A DNA stretch of 17,686 bases from JAALKW01 sp033791145 (GCA_033791145.1 JASJHH010000187.1:1-17686), one strand, 5' to 3'. Counted from the first letter of the stretch, positions 1-7,403 are shown. Notes: a model not told the origin generated them from the letters alone. Program-made: numbers and translations.

Positions 1-541
1 AATAAACAATATCGCCTGGTTTTGTATTTAAAAACGTTTGCTTAAAATCTGCTGTAGTAAATTCAGCAGATTGGCTTTTTTGATAAAAAAACAATAATTC
101 TTTGTCAGGAAAATAAGGCTTTACATAGCGACCAAACGGTACATTATATTGACCTGATAAATTATATCGGCATAAGCCGTTATAGCCATGGCGGTTGAGA
201 TACAAAAACAAAGCAGCGCGTCTTCGGCTGCCTATTTTTATTTGATTAAATGCTACGCGATACGCGTAATAGCACTCCGCTTGATTATTGGCTTGGTCAA
301 AAAATTTTTTACAGTATTGTATAAATTGCATGCCTTCTTGTTTTAAATGCGTATAAAGCGCGATTAAATCGGCATTGGCATCGTTCAGTAAAAATTGCGT
401 ATACGGGGCATTTAAAAAAACAGCACCAGAGCCTGCAAAAGGTTCAACAAGGCGCGTGCCTTTGGGTAGCGCTTTTAAGACTTGATCAATGCAGCGGTAT
501 TTTCCGCCAGCCCATTTTAAAAAAGGTTTAGTTCGTTCCAT
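1..541 (-). CDS. dam: Dam-type DNA adenine methyltransferase, 5' part only (C-terminus beyond window)
   Basis: This gene encodes an N6-adenine DNA methyltransferase that transfers a methyl group from S-adenosylmethionine to adenine, in Dam enzymes within GATC. I read 180 codons from the ATG at 541 to the window edge with no stop. The protein opens MERTKPFLKWAGGKYR, the FLKWAGGK signature of the D12 class. It continues with LVEPFAGSGAVFLN (the FxGxG SAM-binding motif), LNDANADLI, and a target-recognition stretch containing LFLYLNRHGYNGLCRYN. It ends at GDIVY, exactly where the catalytic DPPY motif should follow outside the window. E. coli Dam is 278 residues, so roughly 90-100 residues are missing by truncation at the edge, not by mutation. 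No strong ribosome-binding site precedes the ATG. It is divergent from the GNAT/NRPS cassette. Whether it is the housekeeping Dam or a restriction-modification partner cannot be told from the half seen. Confidence 0.9.
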   Translation of the reverse strand, partial: MERTKPFLKWAGGKYRCIDQVLKALPKGTRLVEPFAGSGAVFLNAPYTQFLLNDANADLIALYTHLKQEGMQFIQYCKKFFDQANNQAECYYAYRVAFNQIKIGSRRRAALFLYLNRHGYNGLCRYNLSGQYNVPFGRYVKPYFPDKELLFFYQKSQSAEFTTADFKQTFLNTKPGDIVY

Positions 542-693
542 TGGCCCAGTTTTCAAGTTTTAAGTGAGAGATTCTTGAAAATTCTTTGATGTGGTTTATC
601 ACAATGATAACATCAAGTGCGAGTTCGTGCGCTGCAATCTATCAGTCATTATGACCAGATAAGGTTTTTTAAGATTTTTTTTTGAGTATTTCT
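542..693. promoter_or_regulatory. Divergent intergenic region between dam and the GNAT/NRPS cassette, with two dyads
   Basis: These 152 bases separate two divergent transcription units, so both promoters must lie here or inside the genes. Two dyads are visible. One is TTTTCAAG (550-557) paired with CTTGAAAA (574-581). The other is TTATCA-CAA-TGATAA (596-610), flanked by GATG (588-591) and CATC (611-614). They look like protein-binding sites more than terminators, since neither is followed by a T tract in a useful place. I see no convincing -35/-10 pair in either direction. A run of nine T (675-683) sits immediately before the cassette's start region. Confidence 0.4.
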
Positions 694-1497
694 ATGATCA
701 ATAATACCACCTCTTATTTAACGCATTGTTACGATTGGGATATTACTCGAATCAATAGATTTCCTCGTGGTAAAAAAGATATTTTTGAAAAAGAAGGTGT
801 TACGGCCATTTTTTTTGATCAAGTTGAATTTTTTCGCCGTGTCTGGGGGTTAACACCGCAAAATATTTCAATATGGGAAGAGGTGTTAGCGTTTTATTTG
901 CCGCATGGTTTAAGCTTTAGAGTTGACTTGCCCGTTACTGCAGTCGAGAATAGCGTATTTTCAAGTATTAAAAAAAACGCTAAGTATATATATAGCTCTT
1001 ATCTCGTATGTCTTTATTTAGATAATAATAAAGTTTTAGGCAATGCGGCTAATTTATCTGAAGAAATTAGTTTTCTTCCGGTTACACCCATTAACATTGG
1101 GGAATATAGTCAAATTTATTTACGTTGCTTCCAAGATAATTATACTTTTTGTTTTGATGCTTGGCATAATATTAATGCTTTAATCGGTCTTAAAAAATGG
1201 CACCCATATTTAATTTATTATAAAAACCAGATTGCTGGAGGTGGTTCTTTTTTTCATCATGGAGATACGGCATTATTTTGTTCTGGTAGTATTATGCCTG
1301 AATTTCGTCATTTGGGATTGCATCAGGCCTTAATAAAATATCGCTTGCGAGAGTGCTTGCGATTAGGTGTTACTCAAGTAAGTGCTTATGCGCAAATAGA
1401 TAGTATTAGCTTATCTAATTTACTAAAATTGGGATTTGAAAAAAAACATGCATGGAACACGTTTAGATATAACACATCATGTCTGATGTCACAGTAA
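694..1497 (+). CDS. GNAT-family acyltransferase, first gene of an NRPS-like cassette
   Basis: The C-terminal half (about residues 125-260) has a GNAT acetyltransferase pattern. A strand IAGGGSFFHHGDTALFCSG is followed by PEFRHLGLHQALI, the acyl-CoA pyrophosphate loop (R-x-x-G form), and by the typical ending SLSNLLKLGFEKK. The loop reads RHLGLH where G or A is usual in the last position, so CoA binding may differ. The N-terminal 120 residues are not recognised and could be a second, degenerate GNAT repeat. I prefer the ATG at 694, with GAG seven bases upstream, over the TTG at 682; neither has a strong ribosome-binding site. Its last 19 bases overlap the start of the A-T-TE gene, which implies translational coupling and a shared pathway. 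A reasonable inference is that it acylates the amino group of the substrate or product of that enzyme. No signal peptide or membrane segment is seen, so it should be cytoplasmic. Confidence 0.75.
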   Translation: MINNTTSYLTHCYDWDITRINRFPRGKKDIFEKEGVTAIFFDQVEFFRRVWGLTPQNISIWEEVLAFYLPHGLSFRVDLPVTAVENSVFSSIKKNAKYIYSSYLVCLYLDNNKVLGNAANLSEEISFLPVTPINIGEYSQIYLRCFQDNYTFCFDAWHNINALIGLKKWHPYLIYYKNQIAGGGSFFHHGDTALFCSGSIMPEFRHLGLHQALIKYRLRECLRLGVTQVSAYAQIDSISLSNLLKLGFEKKHAWNTFRYNTSCLMSQ

Positions 1498-4106
1498 ATC
1501 ATCATTTGAGTCAAAATATCTTGGCGCAAACTGCTCTTGGTACACCTGAGTTAACGCACTTCAATTCTTTTTCTGAAAGATGGTCGCATATTGTTAAAAC
1601 ATATCCTACTCGTATTGCTTTAGAAAATAATAATAAAATCACCTCATATCGCGCATTAGATGATTTAGTTGCAATTATTAGAAAACGATTATTAAATTGG
1701 ATACCAGACGGAGGCAAGTGCAATATTGGTATATTTGGCTCCTGCAGTTATCAAAGCTTATCGGCGCAGCTTGCATCATATTGCACCGGGTGTATTTATA
1801 CGACACTAAACCCCGAGTGGACAGAAGATACTTTATTATCAGCATTATACGATAGCCAAGTAGATATTATTATTAACTGTTCAGATGATAGTTTGCCTGT
1901 AGCTTCTGTCATATCGTTTGAAAGTCTTCTTGCGAATGAAATTAATTTAGACGCCTCACACATTGCAATCGTAAATTATATGAGCGGGTCTTTATTTAAA
2001 ACATCGGGGAGTACGGGAAAAAATAAATGGGTGTTATTTCCTGCTTATTGCTTGTTGCAAGATATTAAAAGGCAAACAAATACATTACATATTAGCGCAG
2101 AAGATAGGTTCGATCTTTTATTTGAACCCAGTTTTAGCGCCTCTTTAGCCCCTATATTTGGTGCACTTTTAAATGGTGCAACGCTTTGTGTGGTAGATTT
2201 GCACATGCTTGGGGTTGCTCGCTTATGGCCGTGGATTACAACGCATAGCATTACCATCAGTACGATGAGTGCAAGTACATTAAAGGCCATGATGCCAGCA
2301 TCAAAAGCGACTCATCTTGACCCAAAATTGCGGTTAATTTCCACGGGCGGAGAGCCACTGACTTATCAAGATGCGGAGCATTTTTTCCGTAATATTTACT
2401 CAAGATGTACAATACAAAACGCATATGCAACAACTGAAACACGCACAATATCCGAGTGGTTTTTAACCCATGAGACTTCGATTGAAAAGGGTGTTGTGTG
2501 TGTTGGCATTCCGGTTGAAGGCAAACAGGTTAAAATTATAAATCACGCTGGCAGAGAGGTAACGACAACAGGGAAAATAGGTGAAATTACGGTTGCCAGT
2601 GATTATATACCTAAAGATTATTATGCCGGCAGTAAAAATAAGTTATTTATATACTCAGAAAGCACGAAAAAATATGTATTTCATACAGGAGACTTAGGTT
2701 ATTTTGACACATTGGGCCGATTGCACCTCGTTGGTCGTCAGGACGATCTCATTAAGTTAAGAGGGAAACGTTTTTCATTGACGGAAATTGAGCTATGTAT
2801 CAGGCAATTAAGCATTGTAAGCATATATAAGCTTGAATGGGTGAGTCATAAGTTAGTATTATTTGTACAAGGTGATTTGCAGCATAAAAGCATTGAATTA
2901 CACCGTCATTTAAATGCTCGCTTACCCGAGCATTTTCGTCCAATATATATTCACATGATACAAGCTATGCCGTATACCCACACGGGAAAAATCGATCGTC
3001 CCTGCTTACGCGAAGCTTATTTACAAAATAATCAGCAAAAGCATATAGAAACAAATTGTGATTACTTTGAGTACAGTGCATTTAAGCAAAAATTATATAA
3101 AATAATAGCGCAGCAATTAGATATTTATACTTTTGAGGCGGATGATAATTTTTTTCAGCATCTTGGCATGAATTCGTTACAGACAGCAGAGTTAATATTT
3201 AAGCTTGAAGCGGTGCTTAACCAGCAAATAAGTCTTTCAATTTTACATAGTCATCCAACTTTGAATGCTTTAAGTACTTATTTTCAGAAAAATGCAGACC
3301 CAAGTAAACATATTACCCTAAGCAAGATACAAGCATGTGATAATCCACGTGCTTATGTTGTGCATTTTGCTTGGCATGGCGAATCACCCGAGTGGAGTTC
3401 AATATTAAGGCAACATATTTCAAATGATTATGGGATTTATTGTCTACATTTTAAATTGAAGAACGCGACAGGACAGGCGTATATTTCGTTAAATGAACTC
3501 GCCAAGAGTTGTTCTGAAGTAATACAGGATGAATTAGCAGGATATCGGGTTTATCTATCTGGATACTCTTTTTCAGGGTTGGTTGCCTATGAAACGGCCG
3601 CTTGTTTAAATCATAAAAATAATCATATGTATCACGCCATATTAGTCGATACGCATACTTATGCCCGTAAAAAAAAATGGCAATTATTTTACAACGATAT
3701 TTTATCATTAAAAACGAGGTTGGTTATATTACTGAGTCCTGAGAAAAGAAAGCAGTATGGATATACCATTGCTAAACTATTAGCACGTTATAAAATAATG
3801 CCCTATATTAGCAATGCCAAACACAATCCTTATCGTTTATTGGTAAACAACGTGTCAGATGATGCTATGGGTTATGCTTTATCTGGCTATTCACCTTCAT
3901 TATTTGATGGTGATATGACTTTAATTCAGGCTGAATTAGACATGGACGTGTCAAAAATCAGTAATTTTTTATTATCCTTCGCTTGGGATGAATATGTTAA
4001 AGGTGACGTTAAGCGTCATAAAATAGTTAATTCGCAACATACTGACATTATGAAACGACACGCTCATCAGGTTGCTGAAATTATTTCGACTACTTTAATT
4101 TTATAG
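1479..4106 (+). CDS. Single-module NRPS-like enzyme: adenylation - carrier - thioesterase (A-T-TE)
   Basis: This 875-residue protein should activate a carboxylic acid as its adenylate, load it on a carrier thiol and release it through a thioesterase. The adenylation domain (about 30-515) shows TSGSTGKNK at 175-183, NAYATTETRT at 314-323, FHTGDLG at 401-407, GRQDDLIKLRGKRFSLTEIE at 419-438 and HTGKIDR at 501-507, with Lys504 catalytic. The carrier domain (about 530-605) has HLGMNSLQ with Ser566 for phosphopantetheine. The thioesterase (about 620-875) has GYSFSG with Ser697, and Asp724 and His854 complete a plausible triad. The 27-residue Ser-Asp gap matches surfactin thioesterase. No condensation, reductase or epimerase domain is present. 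The ATG at 1479 has no ribosome-binding site and overlaps the GNAT gene, so it is probably translated by coupling. The TAG at 4106 overlaps the convergent gene by 6 bases. No phosphopantetheinyl transferase is nearby. The substrate is unknown. Confidence 0.92.
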   Translation: MSDVTVNHHLSQNILAQTALGTPELTHFNSFSERWSHIVKTYPTRIALENNNKITSYRALDDLVAIIRKRLLNWIPDGGKCNIGIFGSCSYQSLSAQLASYCTGCIYTTLNPEWTEDTLLSALYDSQVDIIINCSDDSLPVASVISFESLLANEINLDASHIAIVNYMSGSLFKTSGSTGKNKWVLFPAYCLLQDIKRQTNTLHISAEDRFDLLFEPSFSASLAPIFGALLNGATLCVVDLHMLGVARLWPWITTHSITISTMSASTLKAMMPASKATHLDPKLRLISTGGEPLTYQDAEHFFRNIYSRCTIQNAYATTETRTISEWFLTHETSIEKGVVCVGIPVEGKQVKIINHAGREVTTTGKIGEITVASDYIPKDYYAGSKNKLFIYSESTKKYVFHTGDLGYFDTLGRLHLVGRQDDLIKLRGKRFSLTEIELCIRQLSIVSIYKLEWVSHKLVLFVQGDLQHKSIELHRHLNARLPEHFRPIYIHMIQAMPYTHTGKIDRPCLREAYLQNNQQKHIETNCDYFEYSAFKQKLYKIIAQQLDIYTFEADDNFFQHLGMNSLQTAELIFKLEAVLNQQISLSILHSHPTLNALSTYFQKNADPSKHITLSKIQACDNPRAYVVHFAWHGESPEWSSILRQHISNDYGIYCLHFKLKNATGQAYISLNELAKSCSEVIQDELAGYRVYLSGYSFSGLVAYETAACLNHKNNHMYHAILVDTHTYARKKKWQLFYNDILSLKTRLVILLSPEKRKQYGYTIAKLLARYKIMPYISNAKHNPYRLLVNNVSDDAMGYALSGYSPSLFDGDMTLIQAELDMDVSKISNFLLSFAWDEYVKGDVKRHKIVNSQHTDIMKRHAHQVAEIISTTLIL

Positions 4107-4907
4107 CTTTGGCGTCTCTTTATTTTGGCTTTCAGGGCTTACTGCAAGTCCAGCACCTAAAGCAATTAATCCAGTTGCAACCACTAAACCAGGGAGCATG
4201 GGTAGTAGATGTGCGAGCGTTGCAATTAAAATAGCAATCCCTGCGAGGCATAATAAACTTGAAATACACTGCTTAGCAGAAGGCGCTTTTTTAAAAAAAC
4301 ACTGGCTGTTTTTTGGGAGATCCGGAGGCGTTTCTGTTTCTGCTGTGGTTTCTGTTGGTACGGGTACAGTTGAACTATTAGCTGCATCAACGTTACGCTT
4401 GCTTTTTTTGCGCTTTCTGTTGAGTTTTGTTTTTTCCGTGCCAGCGGTTATGTTGGGATATGTCGCCTTTATTTGTTCAAATTTATGTACATAAGCAGAC
4501 ATATGCGTGAATTTCATTTCAATACTAGCATTAGTCGTATGGAATAAATAAGGGGTGTGAACAGCTTCGCCGATTGTAATATGTGGGAGCTGCTTATGAG
4601 CTTTATCTGCTTCATAGTGGTGATATCTCGGACCAATTATTACAGGGATGACCAATATAGCGTTTTTTGCTTTGTTTTCTAAGATTTTTTTGCCGTCATT
4701 AGCTTTCATCGGCAATTTTAATTTGAATCTGGAATTCGTTAGGGTGTTAGCCGCTTGGACGAGTGGATGGGCGACCGGATGTTCTGATAAATAATCAGGG
4801 TAAACAAAGACACATGAGGGATGTTTTTTTTTGAGAGCCTCAAATTTCTTTACGATATCCTTGGCGTGTGTTGTATTGCTAATAGGTAGATAAATAAGAC
4901 CTGGCAT
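4101..4907 (-). CDS. Unrecognised protein with a basic cluster and two C-terminal membrane segments
   Basis: I do not recognise a family. From the ATG at 4907 the protein has 268 residues. The N-terminal 150 look like a soluble alpha/beta domain, including AILVIPVIIGPRYHHYEAD. Then come a very basic stretch (KLNRKRKKSKR, about 161-171) and a Thr/Pro/Glu-rich linker (about 180-200). Two hydrophobic segments follow (about 214-235 and 237-257), joined by a Pro-containing turn as in a membrane hairpin, and a short polar tail ends SPESQNKETPKL. A GTG at 4922 would add five residues, but GTGAGG there reads better as the ribosome-binding site (GAGG, 9 bases before the ATG). That site lies in one arm of an inverted repeat. 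The basic cluster resembles a nuclear-localisation signal. In an intracellular bacterium that would suggest a host-directed effector, but no export signal can be proven here. Confidence 0.6.
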   Translation of the reverse strand: MPGLIYLPISNTTHAKDIVKKFEALKKKHPSCVFVYPDYLSEHPVAHPLVQAANTLTNSRFKLKLPMKANDGKKILENKAKNAILVIPVIIGPRYHHYEADKAHKQLPHITIGEAVHTPYLFHTTNASIEMKFTHMSAYVHKFEQIKATYPNITAGTEKTKLNRKRKKSKRNVDAANSSTVPVPTETTAETETPPDLPKNSQCFFKKAPSAKQCISSLLCLAGIAILIATLAHLLPMLPGLVVATGLIALGAGLAVSPESQNKETPKL

Positions 4908-4913
4908 GAGATG

Positions 4914-4944
4914 TAACCTCACATTTAATTAAAATATGAGGTTA
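4914..4944 (-). promoter_or_regulatory. Inverted repeat covering the ribosome-binding site of the gene starting at 4907
   Basis: TAACCTCA (4914-4921) and TGAGGTTA (4937-4944) are a perfect 8-base inverted repeat with a 15-base A/T-only-but-two spacer that itself contains the palindrome TTTAATTAAA (4924-4933). In the minus-strand transcript the second arm is UGAGGUUA, which holds the GAGG ribosome-binding site of the unrecognised gene, so the hairpin would block initiation. As DNA it could equally be an operator. It is not followed by a U tract in the transcript, which argues against a terminator for ppiB. Confidence 0.5.
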
Positions 4945-4978
4945 TAGTAACATTATTTTTACATAGTGTCCAATATTT

Positions 4979-5476
4979 TTACTTACTTGTTTCTGTAATG
5001 CTGTTAATCACGATGTCTTCCATCGGAACGTCTGCATGCCCTGCGCGTTGGCCTGTTTTTGCTTTAGCAATCGCGTCTACAATATCCATACCTTCAACCA
5101 CTTCGCCGAATACACAGTAGCCGTAGGTTTGTGGATTTTCACCTGTAAAGTTTAAAAAAGCATTGTCAGCTAAATTAATAAAAAACTGTGCGGTTGCTGA
5201 GTGTGGGTCTGATGTACGTGCCATAGCAATGCTGCCGCGTGTGTTTTTCTTGGCATTTTTTGCTTCATTTTCAACAGGCTTATCGGTTGGCTTGGTTTCT
5301 AGTTGTGCATTTAAACCACCACCTTGAATCATAAAGCCGTCGATGACGCGATGAAATAAGGTATCTTGATAGAAATCATTGCGAATATAGTTTAGAAAAT
5401 TCGCGACGGTGTTGGGTGTATTTTCCTCATCGAGTTTCAAGCGAATGTTACCGACAGAGGTATTAATTAAAACCAT
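4979..5476 (-). CDS. ppiB: Peptidyl-prolyl cis-trans isomerase B (cyclophilin)
   Basis: This is a cytoplasmic cyclophilin that catalyses cis-trans isomerisation of Xaa-Pro bonds during protein folding. Its 165 residues match the compact bacterial PpiB length and there is no signal peptide, unlike periplasmic PpiA. Family landmarks are LFHRVIDGFMIQGGG (with the catalytic Arg of FHRVI), GSIAMARTSDPHSATAQFFINL (the GSxxMAR and SQFFI-like segments), FLNFTGEN and YCVFGEVVEGMDIVDAI. The residue corresponding to Trp121 of human cyclophilin A is Phe in LNFTGE, as in many bacterial members with low cyclosporin affinity. The ATG at 5476 is preceded by AGGAG six bases upstream, a strong ribosome-binding site. 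Downstream on the same strand lies the unrecognised gene 4101-4907, about 70 bases away; it may be co-transcribed or have its own promoter. Confidence 0.95.
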   Translation of the reverse strand: MVLINTSVGNIRLKLDEENTPNTVANFLNYIRNDFYQDTLFHRVIDGFMIQGGGLNAQLETKPTDKPVENEAKNAKKNTRGSIAMARTSDPHSATAQFFINLADNAFLNFTGENPQTYGYCVFGEVVEGMDIVDAIAKAKTGQRAGHADVPMEDIVINSITETSK

Positions 5477-5531
5477 TGTATCTCCTGTTATTGCTTTAAT
5501 AAAATTAAAAAATGCATTCTAACATGTCATC

Positions 5532-5561
5532 TTGTTTTATCCAAAGTACCTCGGGTATGAT
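5532..5561 (+). promoter_or_regulatory. Putative sigma-70 promoter of the diiron/E2-like fusion gene
   Basis: TTGTTT (5532-5537) and TATGAT (5556-5561) are separated by 18 bases. They point towards the ATG at 5595, which AAAGG precedes at 9 bases. Start of transcription would fall near 5568, leaving a leader of about 27 bases. The match is moderate and based on consensus only. Confidence 0.45.
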
Positions 5562-5594
5562 GTTTTGCATTGATTGATTAAAAGGATTGCATTG

Positions 5595-7403
5595 ATGAAA
5601 AACTTGGATGCGTTATTAAAACCTGCATGGGGTGCTGAAAAATGGATTTTAGAAGGATGGGAAGCACTAAATCAAGATGAACAAGCCGTCGTGACGCAGC
5701 GAATAGATACTTTGTTTTCAGCAGGCCTGCCTTTTAAATTAAAGCATGACCGAATGCTTTACATTCATGCTTTCTCACTAATGGCGCAATTAGAAGTATT
5801 AGCCATTCAGATACCATTAAAATTAGAACCAAAGCTGCCAACGCTTGAACTTAGACAGCGGATGCGAACGCAGCTTATGGATGAAGTGTTTCATTGTATG
5901 GTGTTTACTCGTATTGTGTATGAGTTGATTACGCCCTATGCGATGCCACCAGCATACAATAAAGAACTTGAAGCTTTAGGTGATTTTATCCGTGGAGAAA
6001 CGTGCCTGAAAACAGCAATTGTTTTTCTTAATATCGTTGGAGAAGCTTTAATTGAAGAGTGTTTTCGAGCATTTTATATGGCTGATATTGCGCCGGATGT
6101 TTTTTCGATTATTCTAGAAGATGAACATCGGCATGTATGTGAGGCTGAGTTATATCGTGAAATCGGCTTGCCTTCTATTAAGGCATTGAAGCCAAAGCTT
6201 GAAATACTTGAAGATAAACTGCTTTCAGGTGTATTTTTTAAATCGCTTTATATTAACACCATGGTTGCTTTGATTGGTGTGGATGGCCTTGAAAAATATT
6301 TTTCGATGACAGATAAAAAACATAGAAAACAGCTAAAACAATTGAATTTATCGCCAGGGAAAACGTGGCAATTTTTTATGGGTAGTCGGCAATTTTTATT
6401 GCTACAGATTAAACAGTATACGCAACATAATCATGAAGTTGAGCTGTCAGCGATGCGTCAGCTTCTCATGACGCAATGGAAAGCGCCAACTGATCCAACC
6501 ATGGTGGCTGAATTTGATATAAATATCACCCGGCTTAAATTTTTTGAAAAAAAATACCAACCTGAAATGCTGACGATGCTTATGTTGCAAGCGGTGAGTC
6601 AGGCTGTTTCAGAAAGTCCGATGTATCGAACATATTTGAGTTATCATCGTTTATATCAAAGTGAGAAAACATATGTTGCATTGGTGGTTAAATTACCTGA
6701 TTGTGGCGATCACTTAGGCTCGATTATTTTTGAAGCCTGCCATCAGCAATCTATTTTCAGCTTAATCAATCAAGTTAAACAAACGCTTAAACTCATGGTA
6801 TTTTGTTACAAAAAGCGGCAAGCGCTAGAGCAAAAATATCCCGAATTTGCGTTATTAATGGATGAAGTCATGGGTGATATTGCCACAGGTGTATATCCTT
6901 ATCCGGTGGCAGGGAATCCTATCGTATCTTTAAGTAATAACGGATTTGCGGGATATGCACGGGCTAAGTCACCGTTACGTATGAACGAAGCTTTAAAATT
7001 AACGTTGCTAGCTGTGCAGAAAAAACCGGTATGGAATGAAACATCAGAAGCATTTGAGCCAGAAGATATGCTGCCGGTTTCAGTGAGTGCTGATCACCGT
7101 ATTTTTAATGGAGATATCCCTGTACCCAAATACTTAACAAAAGCATTTCATCAAGTATTTGATAAAATGCTAAATGTATCTGAAAAAGAGAGTAAAAAAA
7201 TCAAAGCAATCAACGAAGCTGATATAATCGTTCTGATTGATGTGCTAATTAAAGAGCAACCCCAAGTGGCTTATAAACTATTGGTTTCTCTGCAAACGGT
7301 TTGGCCTGATTTTGTTGATTTTTCGACATGGATAAAAACAGTTGCAGGTGGAATTAAATACTCACGTAAAGTAAACCTGCAGCACCACATAAAAGAAACA
7401 TAG
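5595..7403 (+). CDS. Fusion of a ferritin-like diiron domain with an E2-like (CAT-fold) acyltransferase domain
   Basis: The protein has 602 residues from the ATG at 5595, which has AAAGG 9 bases upstream; a TTG at 5574 is less likely. Residues about 15-215 are all helical and carry a diiron pattern: Glu67, then E97-V-F-H100, then Glu150 in GEALIEE, then E177-H-R-H180 in ILEDEHRHVCEAE. That is the E / ExxH / E / ExxH order of ferritin-like oxygenases, and the EDExRH form recalls AurF-type N-oxygenases. Residues about 300-525 follow the 2-oxoacid dehydrogenase acyltransferase layout: FDINITRL, PIVSLSNNGFAGY and DMLPVSVSADHRIFNG (His501). The lipoyl and subunit-binding domains of true E2 proteins are absent, and the family's DHRxxDG reads DHRIFNG. 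No signal peptide is seen. It is probably a cytoplasmic oxidase or oxygenase plus acyl-transfer or trimer-forming domain of unknown substrate. Its last 50 bases overlap the permease gene tail to tail. Confidence 0.75.
   Translation: MKNLDALLKPAWGAEKWILEGWEALNQDEQAVVTQRIDTLFSAGLPFKLKHDRMLYIHAFSLMAQLEVLAIQIPLKLEPKLPTLELRQRMRTQLMDEVFHCMVFTRIVYELITPYAMPPAYNKELEALGDFIRGETCLKTAIVFLNIVGEALIEECFRAFYMADIAPDVFSIILEDEHRHVCEAELYREIGLPSIKALKPKLEILEDKLLSGVFFKSLYINTMVALIGVDGLEKYFSMTDKKHRKQLKQLNLSPGKTWQFFMGSRQFLLLQIKQYTQHNHEVELSAMRQLLMTQWKAPTDPTMVAEFDINITRLKFFEKKYQPEMLTMLMLQAVSQAVSESPMYRTYLSYHRLYQSEKTYVALVVKLPDCGDHLGSIIFEACHQQSIFSLINQVKQTLKLMVFCYKKRQALEQKYPEFALLMDEVMGDIATGVYPYPVAGNPIVSLSNNGFAGYARAKSPLRMNEALKLTLLAVQKKPVWNETSEAFEPEDMLPVSVSADHRIFNGDIPVPKYLTKAFHQVFDKMLNVSEKESKKIKAINEADIIVLIDVLIKEQPQVAYKLLVSLQTVWPDFVDFSTWIKTVAGGIKYSRKVNLQHHIKET

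Noticed and set aside
3669..3677. A9 run inside the A-T-TE gene, and similar runs in the M23 and tyrS genes, as phase-variation tracts
   Set aside because: Frames are intact and such runs are common in A+T-rich genomes; nothing ties them to switching.
4198..4494. 98-codon plus-strand frame opposite the unrecognised minus-strand gene
   Set aside because: The minus-strand gene has a better start signal and a sensible domain layout; this frame is its reverse shadow.
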